In this document: positions 9,681 to 18,447 of the stretch, one piece after another
Layout: each line of letters starts with the position of its first letter
Numbering within the stretch: the first letter of the stretch is position 1
Assembly (NCBI RefSeq): GCF_001468065.1
Contig: NZ_LNYZ01000012.1
Location: 1 to 44,402, forward strand
Direction: 5' to 3'
DNA length: 44,402 nucleotides
DNA from: Legionella steigerwaltii
GTDB lineage: Bacteria > Pseudomonadota > Gammaproteobacteria > Legionellales > Legionellaceae
Program-made: the position numbers and the translations under genes
The notes under the pieces: model-generated
The model's input: the letters and a program-made list of their open reading frames with translations, nothing else
The model's database searches: none
What the model was told of the DNA's origin: nothing

Positions 9681-11588
9681 TTAAGCTTTAACAATCGTTG
9701 AAACACCAATGACCTGTCCTTTGCTATCCACTGCTTTTACTTGAAAAAATGTCCAGCCAGATCCAACGTTAATTGCTGTCTCAAATCCATTTTTATTCGC
9801 ACTAGAAATCAAGTCCAAAATATTGGGCTGATTTCCAGCATACACTTGCCATCCAGCAACTTCAGTAGCTCCATTCCATGATGCATATACTGTGGTTTGG
9901 TTATTGGCTGTGCCCACGGTGATACTCGGTGGATAATCCGGCCTGCCAATCCAGGTATTTCGATAAGATCGATAAGATATATTGTCACTGGGCATTTGCG
10001 CACTGTAAAACACATTAACCCATGAGGTACTTTCAGTATTTCCTTGTGCAGCATATTCTGCAAAATAACCGTTGCTACCAAATCCAAGAAACTTGTTACC
10101 ATTAGCTAAATTTTGAGTATTGCCCTGAGAGGATGAATTTACGTTGGGATTAAGATAATAAGAACTTTGAAAATTGGCGACCTTACCGGTTAAATCTAAA
10201 CTCAAGATTAAGCCATGTGAAGGGATGGTACCAGGAGGAACCGTGTCACTTTCACAACAATTATCATCAAACATCGATATGATGTTTCCAGGTAGCAAGC
10301 GCGCATCATGTTGCCAAGAAAAAAGACCTTGAGTATTTGGAATGGAAAAATCCCCTGTACCATCGCCAGCGAGTTGCCAGACAAAATTTCCTGTCGATTT
10401 ATTCAAACGATAAATGGTCCACGTATTGCGACTTGAAAAGAGAATATCGTTACTCCCACTGATGAGCCCAAGCGAATTTAAATGATAAGGATCCCAAACA
10501 CTACTGCTTTCTGTTGCACTTGAAGCAGGCATATGTGTGCTGGTCAAAGGAATATGATCCAGTGCGTCCCAAAAAAAGATTAATTTATTGGTTGCCAAAT
10601 CAATTTCCTGAATTGAAAAGTCATGGATGGCTCCTTGTTGAGGACCACCATAAGGTGTCAAATCCATAGGAACCACTTTGGTTCCAAAAAATAACACCGT
10701 ATTCTGAGGTGTGATTAAAAACTCATGCTCATCGGAGGTAAATCCATTGAGTGCCGAAATGGTTTTAATCACATTGTAATGATTATCAAGAATGTAAAAA
10801 CAAGCACCCGGTTCCGCACCTCCTGCAGGCAAATTGGTATAGGCTGGAGGAGTCGCGATCGTACCTTGCCAAAAGGTTAACACCGGATTGCCATTGAACA
10901 ATTGCACTTTAAAATCAGCATTCATTAAACTGACGTTGCTTAAAGGTCTAAACCAAATGGGATTCCCATCATTATCTGTTATGAGCGCACCTGTTTGGCC
11001 ATAGGTAGACTCATCCGAAAAAGCATAAGGAGCGTTCAAAATTAACCCTGAAGCAAGTTGTGATGCGGTGTATGGAGCAATGCTAACTTTCATCGGATGC
11101 AACTGCGGACTACTTAAAAAACTCCATACCTGATTCGAGATTATTGTAGGTTCTGGAACTACGGACCCCGTATTAGAGGGATAAGCCGTTGTTCCGCACA
11201 ATTGTGCCGAGCTTGTTGATAAGGGGCGTAAGTGAATCACATTTTTGTCATATTGTAAGGTCAATTCAAACTTGGAAACACCATTCGAGGTTGGCTGAAA
11301 TTTAATATACGTGGTGCACGAGCTGCCTTTTTTTCCTTTGGGGGCTAAAGTAATTTCATTGCAAAAACCATCATAATCAAAACCTGATCCGATGATGGAT
11401 GGTTGAAGATAAATTTGTTTTGGGAAAGGCAGATTATTGGTAAAGGTATATTCAGCAACGTAACTGTTGTCAACAAAAGTTGTAGTAGGTAAGCCAAATT
11501 GCGGCGCAAGGGTAATATCAATGGGATTGTCAGCGAGTGCTGATTTGAGTGTTAAAGTAAAAAAAACTGCACCCCAAAAATACTTCAT
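9681..11588 (-). CDS. Secreted arylsulfotransferase (ASST family)
   Basis: 635 residues from the ATG at 11588. This start gives a clean signal peptide (MKYFWGAVFFTLTLKSALA) and has GGAA upstream; an ATG four codons earlier is less likely. After the signal comes an Ig-like domain (about 20-125). A beta-propeller region follows, with HEF (His about 288), YHLNS (His about 369), SSRN (Arg about 387) and QHD (His about 427). The order and the 18-residue His-Arg gap match the active site of E. coli ASST as I recall it (His252, His356, Arg374, sulfated His436). The enzyme should move sulfate between phenolic compounds in the periplasm without PAPS. It lies 24 bases after the kinase stop, so it probably shares the two-component operon. 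Confidence 0.85.
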   Translation of the reverse strand: MKYFWGAVFFTLTLKSALADNPIDITLAPQFGLPTTTFVDNSYVAEYTFTNNLPFPKQIYLQPSIIGSGFDYDGFCNEITLAPKGKKGSSCTTYIKFQPTSNGVSKFELTLQYDKNVIHLRPLSTSSAQLCGTTAYPSNTGSVVPEPTIISNQVWSFLSSPQLHPMKVSIAPYTASQLASGLILNAPYAFSDESTYGQTGALITDNDGNPIWFRPLSNVSLMNADFKVQLFNGNPVLTFWQGTIATPPAYTNLPAGGAEPGACFYILDNHYNVIKTISALNGFTSDEHEFLITPQNTVLFFGTKVVPMDLTPYGGPQQGAIHDFSIQEIDLATNKLIFFWDALDHIPLTSTHMPASSATESSSVWDPYHLNSLGLISGSNDILFSSRNTWTIYRLNKSTGNFVWQLAGDGTGDFSIPNTQGLFSWQHDARLLPGNIISMFDDNCCESDTVPPGTIPSHGLILSLDLTGKVANFQSSYYLNPNVNSSSQGNTQNLANGNKFLGFGSNGYFAEYAAQGNTESTSWVNVFYSAQMPSDNISYRSYRNTWIGRPDYPPSITVGTANNQTTVYASWNGATEVAGWQVYAGNQPNILDLISSANKNGFETAINVGSGWTFFQVKAVDSKGQVIGVSTIVKA

Positions 11589-11612
11589 AATCAATTCCAT
11601 TGAAAAATATCT

Positions 11613-12401
11613 TTAAATACTAAGACCGATAAAATTATCTACTACGATTCTGTTAGTCGGAAAGATACAGGTAAATATGCTGCCTTTTTCAAAAACACTT
11701 TCAATTTGTAGCTCTGCATCATGTCGTAATAACACGTGCTTCACAATGGCTAAGCCAAGTCCAGTGCCACCTCGCTCCCGTGAGCGCGCTTTTTCGACAC
11801 GATAAAATCGCTCCGTAATGCGTGGTATATTTTCTTTGGCTATACCAATTCCAGTATCTGTAACTTTAAATACTCCTCTGCCTTTTTCATCTAGGTACCA
11901 TTCGACAGTAATGCTTCCCTTATCTGGGGTATATTTAATTGCATTAACAATAATATTAGAAAATAAGCTGCGCAATTGATTTTCAGAGCCAGTAATAAAA
12001 ACATTACTCATTGCTTTTAAGGTAATTTTATGCTGTTTTTCACCACTAATATTCTTTGCATCGATACAGAGTGTTTTCAGAGTTTCGGCAACGTTTATTT
12101 TGATTTTTTCATCTGAAAAATGATCATCACTTTCTAAGTGAGACAACAAGAGTAAATCGTCTATGATGTCAGCCATGCGTATACTATGCTGATGCATTTG
12201 CAAAAATATTTTTTTGTAGGATATTTCATAATTATCATTGTGAATAAGTGTTTCTAAATAACCGTGAATTACTGCGAGCGGCGTTCTTAACTCATGTGAA
12301 ACATTTGCCACGAAGTCACTTCTAACTTGTTCTAAATGTTTAATGTATGTTTTTACTGACTTCGGGAGATTGTTTAATGGAATCTCTCTATTCTTTTGCA
12401 T
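11613..12401 (-). CDS. PhoR-like histidine kinase lacking any sensor or membrane part
   Basis: 262 residues holding only the transmitter: H-box FVANVSHELRTPL (His36), N-box SNIIVNAIKYTPD (Asn153), G1 DTGIGIA, F-box RITERFYRVEKARSRE and G2 GGTGLGLAIVKH. These match the PhoR class. PhoR proteins are usually about 430 residues, with membrane helices and a PAS domain before the H-box; here only 35 residues precede His36 and none are hydrophobic. The start (ATG, GGAAA 6 bases upstream) overlaps the regulator gene by 14 bases, so an upstream sensor half is not hidden in this frame. It should phosphorylate the adjoining regulator, but its input must come from another protein or be constitutive. Confidence 0.88.
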   Translation of the reverse strand: MQKNREIPLNNLPKSVKTYIKHLEQVRSDFVANVSHELRTPLAVIHGYLETLIHNDNYEISYKKIFLQMHQHSIRMADIIDDLLLLSHLESDDHFSDEKIKINVAETLKTLCIDAKNISGEKQHKITLKAMSNVFITGSENQLRSLFSNIIVNAIKYTPDKGSITVEWYLDEKGRGVFKVTDTGIGIAKENIPRITERFYRVEKARSRERGGTGLGLAIVKHVLLRHDAELQIESVFEKGSIFTCIFPTNRIVVDNFIGLSI

Positions 12402-13092
12402 GGTTATTTCCAGAAAAATAATATCCTATCCCTCGAGCCGTTTTTATTCGGTCATGATATTCATGTTTTTTCAATTTACCTCGAAGTCGTTTAATTTGTA
12501 CATCGATTGTGCGTTCCTCTATGTAGGAATGTCGACCCCATATATGTGTTAAGAGTTGATCACGCGTATAGGTTTTATTCGGGTGTAAAATAAAAAAATG
12601 GAGTATTCTATATTCTATGGGGGTTAACTTAACTTCATGAGTATCGATGGTTACCTGACATCGGTTCGTATTGACAATAAGAGAATCTATTTTAATTTCA
12701 CCAGAAGTAGATTTTATTGAGCCGCGACGCAGAATTGTTTTAACTCGAGCAATTAATTCATTGGGTGAAAATGGCTTGGTTAAATAGTCATCTGCTCCTA
12801 CCATTAATCCTTTCACTTTATTTTCTTCTTCGGCTTTAGCAGTAAGCATGATGATGGGAATATTTCTCAGTGTCTCATCTTTTCTTATACACCTTATGAA
12901 GTCAATGCCACTTTTATCGGGTAACATCCAATCCAAAATAATTAAATCTGGAATGAAATGTTCCAATGCATTCATTGCACCCATCATATTTCCAGCTTCA
13001 ATAATATCAAATTCGGATTCTGGAATTGAAAATCGGAGCATATCTCTAATTGCCTCTTCATCCTCTACAAGAAGCAATGTTATTTTTTTCAT
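12388..13092 (-). CDS. PhoB/OmpR-family response regulator
   Basis: 234 residues, the standard length. The receiver domain (1-120) has the acidic pocket ED10-11, phospho-acceptor Asp54 in LIILDWMLPDKSG, Thr84 and Lys106 in ADDYLTKPF. The C-terminal winged helix (about 130-230) ends with the recognition pattern YIEERTIDVQIKRLRGKL and the wing RGIGYYF, typical of PhoB. The gene leads an operon with the kinase (14-base overlap) and the arylsulfotransferase. A Pho-box-like direct repeat sits in its divergent upstream region, so it probably regulates both directions and may control itself. It could be a PhoB paralogue rather than the main phosphate regulator, given its unusual kinase. Confidence 0.92.
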   Translation of the reverse strand: MKKITLLLVEDEEAIRDMLRFSIPESEFDIIEAGNMMGAMNALEHFIPDLIILDWMLPDKSGIDFIRCIRKDETLRNIPIIMLTAKAEEENKVKGLMVGADDYLTKPFSPNELIARVKTILRRGSIKSTSGEIKIDSLIVNTNRCQVTIDTHEVKLTPIEYRILHFFILHPNKTYTRDQLLTHIWGRHSYIEERTIDVQIKRLRGKLKKHEYHDRIKTARGIGYYFSGNNHAKE

Positions 13093-13121
13093 ACGACAAA
13101 ATTATCCCTAAAAAATTTCAC

Positions 13122-13151
13122 ATATTATTCAATCTACTAACTCAGTGTCAA
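13122..13151 (-). promoter_or_regulatory. Sigma-70-type promoter of the response-regulator operon
   Basis: Read on the minus strand: TTGACA (13151-13146), an 18-base spacer, then TAATAT (13127-13122). This places transcription start near 13115, about 20 bases before the ATG at 13092. The -35 box lies 24 bases from the Pho box on the other side. Confidence 0.65.
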
Positions 13152-13174
13152 TGCACGTTTATTACCGATTATAT

Positions 13175-13208
13175 CTGTCATCAAATTGTCATATTCATTT
13201 GTTATAAA
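13175..13208 (+). promoter_or_regulatory. Pho box and -10 element for the DEG9-like protease gene
   Basis: CTGTCAT (13175-13181), CAAA, TTGTCAT (13186-13192): two 7-base direct repeats with a 4-base spacer, the classical PhoB box layout (consensus CTGTCAT-N4-CTGTCAT). A weaker third repeat, ATTTGTT, follows in register at 13197. The sequence TATAAA (13203-13208) begins 10 bases after the second repeat, as in PhoB-activated promoters where the box replaces the -35. The gene start at 13274 has AAGGAG upstream. Confidence 0.75.
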
Positions 13209-13273
13209 GATCCGGCTGCCGTTTAGCAAAGAGTTGTAATGGATTTACATTATCTTTACTAAGGAGTTAAATC

Positions 13274-16200
13274 ATGACAAAAGATAAAATGGATACCAAT
13301 GAAAGCACAAAAGAAAAAAAAGACCTGAAAAAACCAAAGAAAGTGCAACAAAATACACAAACCGTCCCACCGCATGATTCTCCTCAAAGAACTACCAATA
13401 AAAAGTTTACCGCTAAAGATTTTTCTTTCCTCTCTGAGAATGAACATTCTCGTTATGCACCAAATAGTAAAAAAATAGGTCATGCAGTGATCACTCGGGA
13501 AAATGATAAAACAGTTGCTCTGCAATATGAGTTGCCTCAAACCGAGGATGATGAAGAAACACCAACGGTTCGTCCTTTGGAAAATATCGAAGCGATTGAA
13601 CCTTATCGCGGAATGCATCGATTTCGAGCCCAAACACCTGATGGCCATACACCGATGTATGCGAAGCGCTTTATTTATGGAAAAGTTGGGGAAAATGAAG
13701 ATGAGGAACCGATTCAAATCGCTTGTTTTTCTCCATCACCTGAAGAAGGTAAGCCACCTTTTTGGGGTTCAATTAAAGAAACACCTTTATTGAGCGACAA
13801 ACTATCCAAGTCAGTTAAAAGGGATTTAAAAAAAGACTTGGAAGAGATGGGACAGATAACTAAGGGTGGGTATGATTTAACGGTTGATCATGAATCTGTT
13901 CCACAACGCGATCTCATTAAGACACGAACTCCTGATCAAAATACGGTTATGGAGGAATCAGCTCGAGATGCCTATGAACATTTTTTCGATAAAATGACTG
14001 ATGAACTTCATCCAGAGATGAAAAAACGGTTACAACGAGCCTTTAAAGCAGATATTAAAGATAATTTTTACAAAAATAGCTATCGTCCTGAGTGGTTACA
14101 TCTTTACGGTTGGTCCTTAATGCCAATGGACAAGGATCCACAAGTCAAAGAGAATTTAGGTGCCGCACCAAAATGGGCAAATACACAGATGATGATTTTG
14201 GAACGAATCGTCAAATGGTTTGCCATAAATGCCCCAGAATCATTATTAACCATTAAACCTAAATTTGAGATGTTACTTGATTCAGAATTAGTAAAGCATA
14301 TTGATTTTAATGTACGAATTAAAATGAAAGAACGCTATGTGGAGCTAATACAAAAAATAGATCCTTTTTTAGCCTATCCTTTATTTGCGAAAGCATCCGA
14401 TTTAGCTCAGGGAGCTGCAGTAACCTACAACATTCTAAATAAGATTGATCCAGTGAGTAAACAGGTAGTTAAAAGCAACAAATCTAAAGGAGACGAAGGA
14501 CTTTCAACTATTTCATCAAAAAAAGGTTCCTCTATTTTAGCAAAAGCACAAGGAACTAAGAGGGATGCTGTGGCATCGTCATTTCCTCACGATGCTTCCC
14601 CTTCTAAAGCAGTAGGTAGAAAAAGAAAGCATGATAGCGAAGTTGAAGAAGAACTTGAAATGAGTGCATCAGAATCAAAACAGGTTGCTCAAGAACGCCG
14701 AGAAACGAGATCCAAACATGAGACTTTTCCTGTTAAGTCACGTTCAATCAGCAGGAAAAAAAGGCGAACAGATGATAATAGCAATGATGAGCTAATAGAA
14801 ACTACAAAAAAACCTACCAAATTCCCCACTCAAAATCAGCATGAGCACTCAGTAGTGCAAATTTATTCTGATTTTTTCGTTGCCGATTATGATAATCCTT
14901 GGCGTGGTCCAGAGTCATTCACCTGTTCAGGCTCTGGTTTTATTGTTCAAGATTCTGCAGGCAAAAAATATGTCATGACAAATGCTCATGTTGCGGAAAA
15001 TTCAACATTCCTGCAAGTTCGCCTAGCGAATAATCGAACTAAAAAATATGAAGCAAATGTCAAATGTGTTTCATATCAATGTGATTTGGCTTTATTAGAA
15101 ATTGAAGATCCGGAGTTCAATAATCTTGTAGAACCAGTTGAGTTGGGTGAAATGGTGAGTTTACGAGATAGAATCATGGTTGTTGGTTTCCCTATGGGAG
15201 GAACTGAAATATCTCTTTCAAAAGGAATTGTTTCTCGTATTCAAGTTGATGACTACTCAATGAGCGATCAACGTTTATTGCAAGTTCAAGTCGATGCAGC
15301 AATTAATCCCGGGAATAGCGGTGGGCCCGTTTTTTTAGGCAACAAGGTGGTTGGAGTCGCTTTTCAGGGTTATGGTGGACATCAGGGATTAAGTTACATT
15401 ATTCCTGTGCCTATTATGGAACATTTCCTAAAAGAGGCATTAAGTAATAAGGAATATCGTGGATTTCCAACTCTTCCTATTGTCACCGAGGAACTTGAAA
15501 ATGATAGTGAGCGTGAATTTTATAGGATGGGTAAAAGAACGGGGATTCGCGTTGTAAAAGTTGATAATTTATCAGATGCGTACAGCAAATTAAAAACTGA
15601 TGATATTTTAATCGCTATTGATGGTTTACCCATTTCCAACGAAGGCACGGTGGATATTCCTGACATCGGAAACTGTATTGATTTTTTTCATGTGACTCAA
15701 TCTAAATTCATAGGAGATAGTGTAAAACTCAACATTTTGCGGAAAAACTCTGACACAGACGAAGTTGAAGAGTTGGAGATTGATGTTGCATTAGATACGA
15801 TTTTGGGCGATACCGAAAAAGTTTCTGTTGCAGAGCATGACAAAATGCCAACCTATTACATTAACTCTGGCATTTGTTTTGTTCCACTCACACGTAATTA
15901 TATGGAAGGAAATGGGTGTGCTTTTGAGGATATGCATTTGGTTGAAGAGAATTGCATACTGCCTGATGCACCCAAAAAAAATCCTAATGAACAAATTGTC
16001 ATAATTAATACAATCCTTAAATGTGATGCCACTCAGGGTTACGATAAGCATCTCCATGGAATTGTTAAAGAGATTAATGGAAAAGCAATTAACAATATTC
16101 ACGATGTTGTTCGTGCTATGGAAGAGAATAAAGATAAAAGACATGTGATTACACTGGCTTCAAAATCTAAAATTATTATCCCTAACATGACTGCTCAAGA

Positions 16201-16825
16201 GCATGCTAAGTTATTAAAACGTAATCATATCTCCCATGATCGTTCTGAGGACTTAAAGTCTGTTGATAATAAAGCTAATGATTCTTTGCAAATTGAGGAA
16301 GAGTTACAAAAATCCCCACAACTTATTCGTCCTATCCCTATAAGACCACTTCCTGGTTTGAGTCAGTCTACTCAAAACACGGAACAAATAAATTCAAAAA
16401 CTAAAAAAAGACGAATTATTGAATCAGATGATGAGGAAAGCGAAGAAGTAAAAGCCATATTCTCCGGTAAAGAAAAGGCGGATTTAACAAGGAACATGTT
16501 GCCTGGTTTAAAACGCTGGGAACAAAAAATTGCTGAGCTGGAAGAACGTTATCAAGATCTTCCAGAGGATGAAGAAGAGGATGAGGATTATACTGATGCC
16601 TCCGAAGAATATTCCGATGCAGAAGAAACAGAATCTGATTCTCAAAGTATGGAAACAGAGGGTTCAGAGACTGAAGTGTTGTTCTCTGATGATGAATCGA
16701 AGAATAAAACCTCTAAAAAAGCGTTATACCATCAACCCTTACATCGTCATGGATTTTTCAAACCCGCATCCATGGATGTCGACACACAGAGTGAAAAGAA
16801 TCAAAAACGATTCCAATACAAATAA
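13274..16825 (+). CDS. DEG9-like serine protease with two PDZ modules, NLS-like clusters and acidic tail (effector candidate)
   Basis: 1183 residues. The N-terminal region (about 40-400) includes RPEWLH (270-276) and APKWANTQMMILERIVKW (about 298-316), possibly a His-Me-finger nuclease-like core. A low-complexity linker carries the basic clusters GRKRKH (448-453) and SRKKRR (493-498). A trypsin-like Deg domain follows (about 525-735), with catalytic His572 (TNAHV), Asp604 (CDLALL) and Ser682 (GNSGGPV), spaced as in DegP. PDZ1 is at about 745-840. The next block, PTYYINSGICFVPLT to LLKRNHI (about 858-985), matches the second PDZ of plant DEG9 as I know it. After a third basic cluster, TKKRRI, comes a strongly acidic tail rich in Asp/Glu/Ser. 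There is no signal peptide, unlike periplasmic DegP. A Pho box lies upstream and a terminator downstream. A translocated, possibly nucleus-targeted protease is inferred. Confidence 0.88.
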   Translation: MTKDKMDTNESTKEKKDLKKPKKVQQNTQTVPPHDSPQRTTNKKFTAKDFSFLSENEHSRYAPNSKKIGHAVITRENDKTVALQYELPQTEDDEETPTVRPLENIEAIEPYRGMHRFRAQTPDGHTPMYAKRFIYGKVGENEDEEPIQIACFSPSPEEGKPPFWGSIKETPLLSDKLSKSVKRDLKKDLEEMGQITKGGYDLTVDHESVPQRDLIKTRTPDQNTVMEESARDAYEHFFDKMTDELHPEMKKRLQRAFKADIKDNFYKNSYRPEWLHLYGWSLMPMDKDPQVKENLGAAPKWANTQMMILERIVKWFAINAPESLLTIKPKFEMLLDSELVKHIDFNVRIKMKERYVELIQKIDPFLAYPLFAKASDLAQGAAVTYNILNKIDPVSKQVVKSNKSKGDEGLSTISSKKGSSILAKAQGTKRDAVASSFPHDASPSKAVGRKRKHDSEVEEELEMSASESKQVAQERRETRSKHETFPVKSRSISRKKRRTDDNSNDELIETTKKPTKFPTQNQHEHSVVQIYSDFFVADYDNPWRGPESFTCSGSGFIVQDSAGKKYVMTNAHVAENSTFLQVRLANNRTKKYEANVKCVSYQCDLALLEIEDPEFNNLVEPVELGEMVSLRDRIMVVGFPMGGTEISLSKGIVSRIQVDDYSMSDQRLLQVQVDAAINPGNSGGPVFLGNKVVGVAFQGYGGHQGLSYIIPVPIMEHFLKEALSNKEYRGFPTLPIVTEELENDSEREFYRMGKRTGIRVVKVDNLSDAYSKLKTDDILIAIDGLPISNEGTVDIPDIGNCIDFFHVTQSKFIGDSVKLNILRKNSDTDEVEELEIDVALDTILGDTEKVSVAEHDKMPTYYINSGICFVPLTRNYMEGNGCAFEDMHLVEENCILPDAPKKNPNEQIVIINTILKCDATQGYDKHLHGIVKEINGKAINNIHDVVRAMEENKDKRHVITLASKSKIIIPNMTAQEHAKLLKRNHISHDRSEDLKSVDNKANDSLQIEEELQKSPQLIRPIPIRPLPGLSQSTQNTEQINSKTKKRRIIESDDEESEEVKAIFSGKEKADLTRNMLPGLKRWEQKIAELEERYQDLPEDEEEDEDYTDASEEYSDAEETESDSQSMETEGSETEVLFSDDESKNKTSKKALYHQPLHRHGFFKPASMDVDTQSEKNQKRFQYK

Positions 16826-16840
16826 TCAACTTTCTCTATT

Positions 16841-16874
16841 GCGCCGGGAATTAGTGCTCGGCGCCTTCTTTTTT
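16841..16874 (+). terminator. Rho-independent terminator after the DEG9-like gene
   Basis: GCGCCG, a 12-base loop, CGGCGC, then CTTCTTTTTT. It sits 15 bases after the stop codon and 36 bases before the next start, so the DUF2608 gene is probably transcribed separately or by read-through. Confidence 0.8.
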
Positions 16875-16909
16875 AGAATGATGAAACATGCTTCCAAAGG
16901 GAGATAACG

Positions 16910-17884
16910 ATGTATCAAAAAATTATGGAGCTAGAAAATTTTAAAGAAGCGTTAAAAGACATTCATTTTGATACTTGGTTTGTTTTAGATCTTGATAATA
17001 CGGTCATGACTTCTCTGATTGCGTTTGGAGGAGACCCATGGTTTGAGGGATTATTTACGCATGTCACACAAAAAGAGATTGAACCGGCCGTTGCGAAGCC
17101 ATCACTGATGTCAGTTTATAATACGGCACAGCATTTTGTTCGTACAACTGCAGTAGAACCTAATATAGTTAAAATCATTAAAGCATTACAAGATATTGGC
17201 ATACCCGTTATTGGATTAACCGCACGCGGATATTCGATTCGACACGAGACCTTGAGGCAGCTCGCTGATATGGGCGTTGATTTCTCGCGAAACAGTATTG
17301 TTCCTGATGATGACTCATCGTGTCAGGGCGGGATAATTTTTTGTGCTGGTGGTGATAAAGGAGAAAATTTGCGTTCGATTTTGTCACGATTAGGGCGTGT
17401 TCCCCGCCATATAACGATGCTTGATGATAAGAAAAAGCATTTAGAGCGAGTGATGATCGCTTTAAAACCACTGGGAATCCATTTTAGTGGATTTCGTTAT
17501 GGCTATCTTGATGATGAAGTGAAGCGATTTAGTATGGAAGCAGCCAATATTCAATTAGCTCACTTGTGGGAGTGGCTCTCAGCTACGGTACAGGAAGATG
17601 TAAAAAAATTAAAACTCATCCCTGAGGAGTTGCTTGGAACCCTAAATCCATTGGTCTATTCGAAGAGTTTTTTTCATCCCGATCATCCTCTGCATCCGGT
17701 TAAATCAAAACATCATTCAGATAAGCTTGCTCAAAAGCAACCCAAGTTACTTAAACGTTCGATAAGTACCTCTTCATTTTTTTATGAGGAAAATCAACGG
17801 AAAGAATCTCGAAAACTACATGCGGATGAAGTTGAGAAATTAACCAATATAAGGGAAACCGAGAGTTTATTTCCGATTTGTTGA
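16910..17884 (+). CDS. DUF2608 HAD-like phosphatase domain protein
   Basis: 324 residues. The HAD motifs are visible in order. Motif I is WFVLDLDNTVM (Asp26 and Asp28), motif II IGLTARG (Thr at about 103), a basic segment RVPRHITM, and motif III/IV MLDDKKKHLE (about 173-182). The cap and spacing match DUF2608, a family I know from Legionella and related intracellular bacteria. AAAGGGAG lies 7 bases before the ATG. The C-terminal 90 residues are Lys/Ser/Glu-rich, with a Glu-rich stretch (YEENQRKESRK) near the end, the sort of tail found in Dot/Icm substrates. Likely a cytosolic or translocated phosphohydrolase; substrate unknown. Confidence 0.85.
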   Translation: MYQKIMELENFKEALKDIHFDTWFVLDLDNTVMTSLIAFGGDPWFEGLFTHVTQKEIEPAVAKPSLMSVYNTAQHFVRTTAVEPNIVKIIKALQDIGIPVIGLTARGYSIRHETLRQLADMGVDFSRNSIVPDDDSSCQGGIIFCAGGDKGENLRSILSRLGRVPRHITMLDDKKKHLERVMIALKPLGIHFSGFRYGYLDDEVKRFSMEAANIQLAHLWEWLSATVQEDVKKLKLIPEELLGTLNPLVYSKSFFHPDHPLHPVKSKHHSDKLAQKQPKLLKRSISTSSFFYEENQRKESRKLHADEVEKLTNIRETESLFPIC

Positions 17885-17983
17885 ATCGCCACTCGTTTTT
17901 AACAAGCTCCATGCCTATGGATACAATGGATACTTAACCAGACAAAGCGGACAATCTATCAATGCAGTAGTAGCAAACAAAAG

Positions 17984-18001
17984 CTGGGCTGAAAAGCCCA
18001 G
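17984..18001. repeat. Short perfect hairpin with GAAA loop
   Basis: CTGGGCT-GAAA-AGCCCAG, a 7-bp stem with a GNRA-type tetraloop. The stem is related to the hairpin at 4853. It may act as an RNA processing or stability element, or as a weak terminator for the gene ending at 17884; a broken T-stretch (GATTTTTCTTTG) lies 12 bases downstream. Confidence 0.5.
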
Positions 18002-18074
18002 AGATTGCTGCGATTTTTCTTTGTTATCAATGCATCTATACTTTAACTATATTTTGCCATAGGAGGGTATATTT

Positions 18075-18346
18075 ATGTCAGAGTTACAATTAGACCCTAT
18101 TCCACGAATTACTCTTTCTGAATCAAATATCTTTCAACACAATTATCATGTATTTTAGAACCTTATGAAACATTGTTTATACCCAGCGGCTATTGGCATT
18201 ATATTTATTATCTCGAAGGTGGTTTTGGATTAAGTCTTCGTTCTCAAGCAATACCGTTGACACGACGATTGAAGGCAGCCTTGAATATATTCAAATTATT
18301 AGTACTTGATAACAATATCGGTAAATTAATTGGGGCTGAGAAATGA
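18075..18346 (+). pseudogene. Decayed JmjC/cupin-like-domain gene (internal deletion and frameshift)
   Basis: A start with a strong ribosome site (AGGAGG) at 18075 opens 27 codons (MSELQLDPIPRITL...), ending in TAG at 18156. From about 18132 another frame carries CILEPYETLFIPSGYWHYI, then GGFGLSLRSQ, to the TGA at 18344-18346. The latter is the C-terminal end of a cupin_8/JmjC-like hydroxylase, including the IPSGYWH segment that carries the last metal-binding His. The former looks like the N-terminal edge of the same family (xxPRIT...). Such proteins are usually 280-340 residues, so about 200 residues of the middle appear to be missing and the ends are out of frame. The remnant cannot bind iron. 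Confidence 0.7.
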
Positions 18347-18447
18347 TATGGGATCAAGGAAGAAATGGCCATAAAGCATGCCAGTCGGCATAATTAATAT
18401 TTCCAGCCCAGCCTCTTTAATAGTTCAGCTTCCCATTTCATCCTTGT

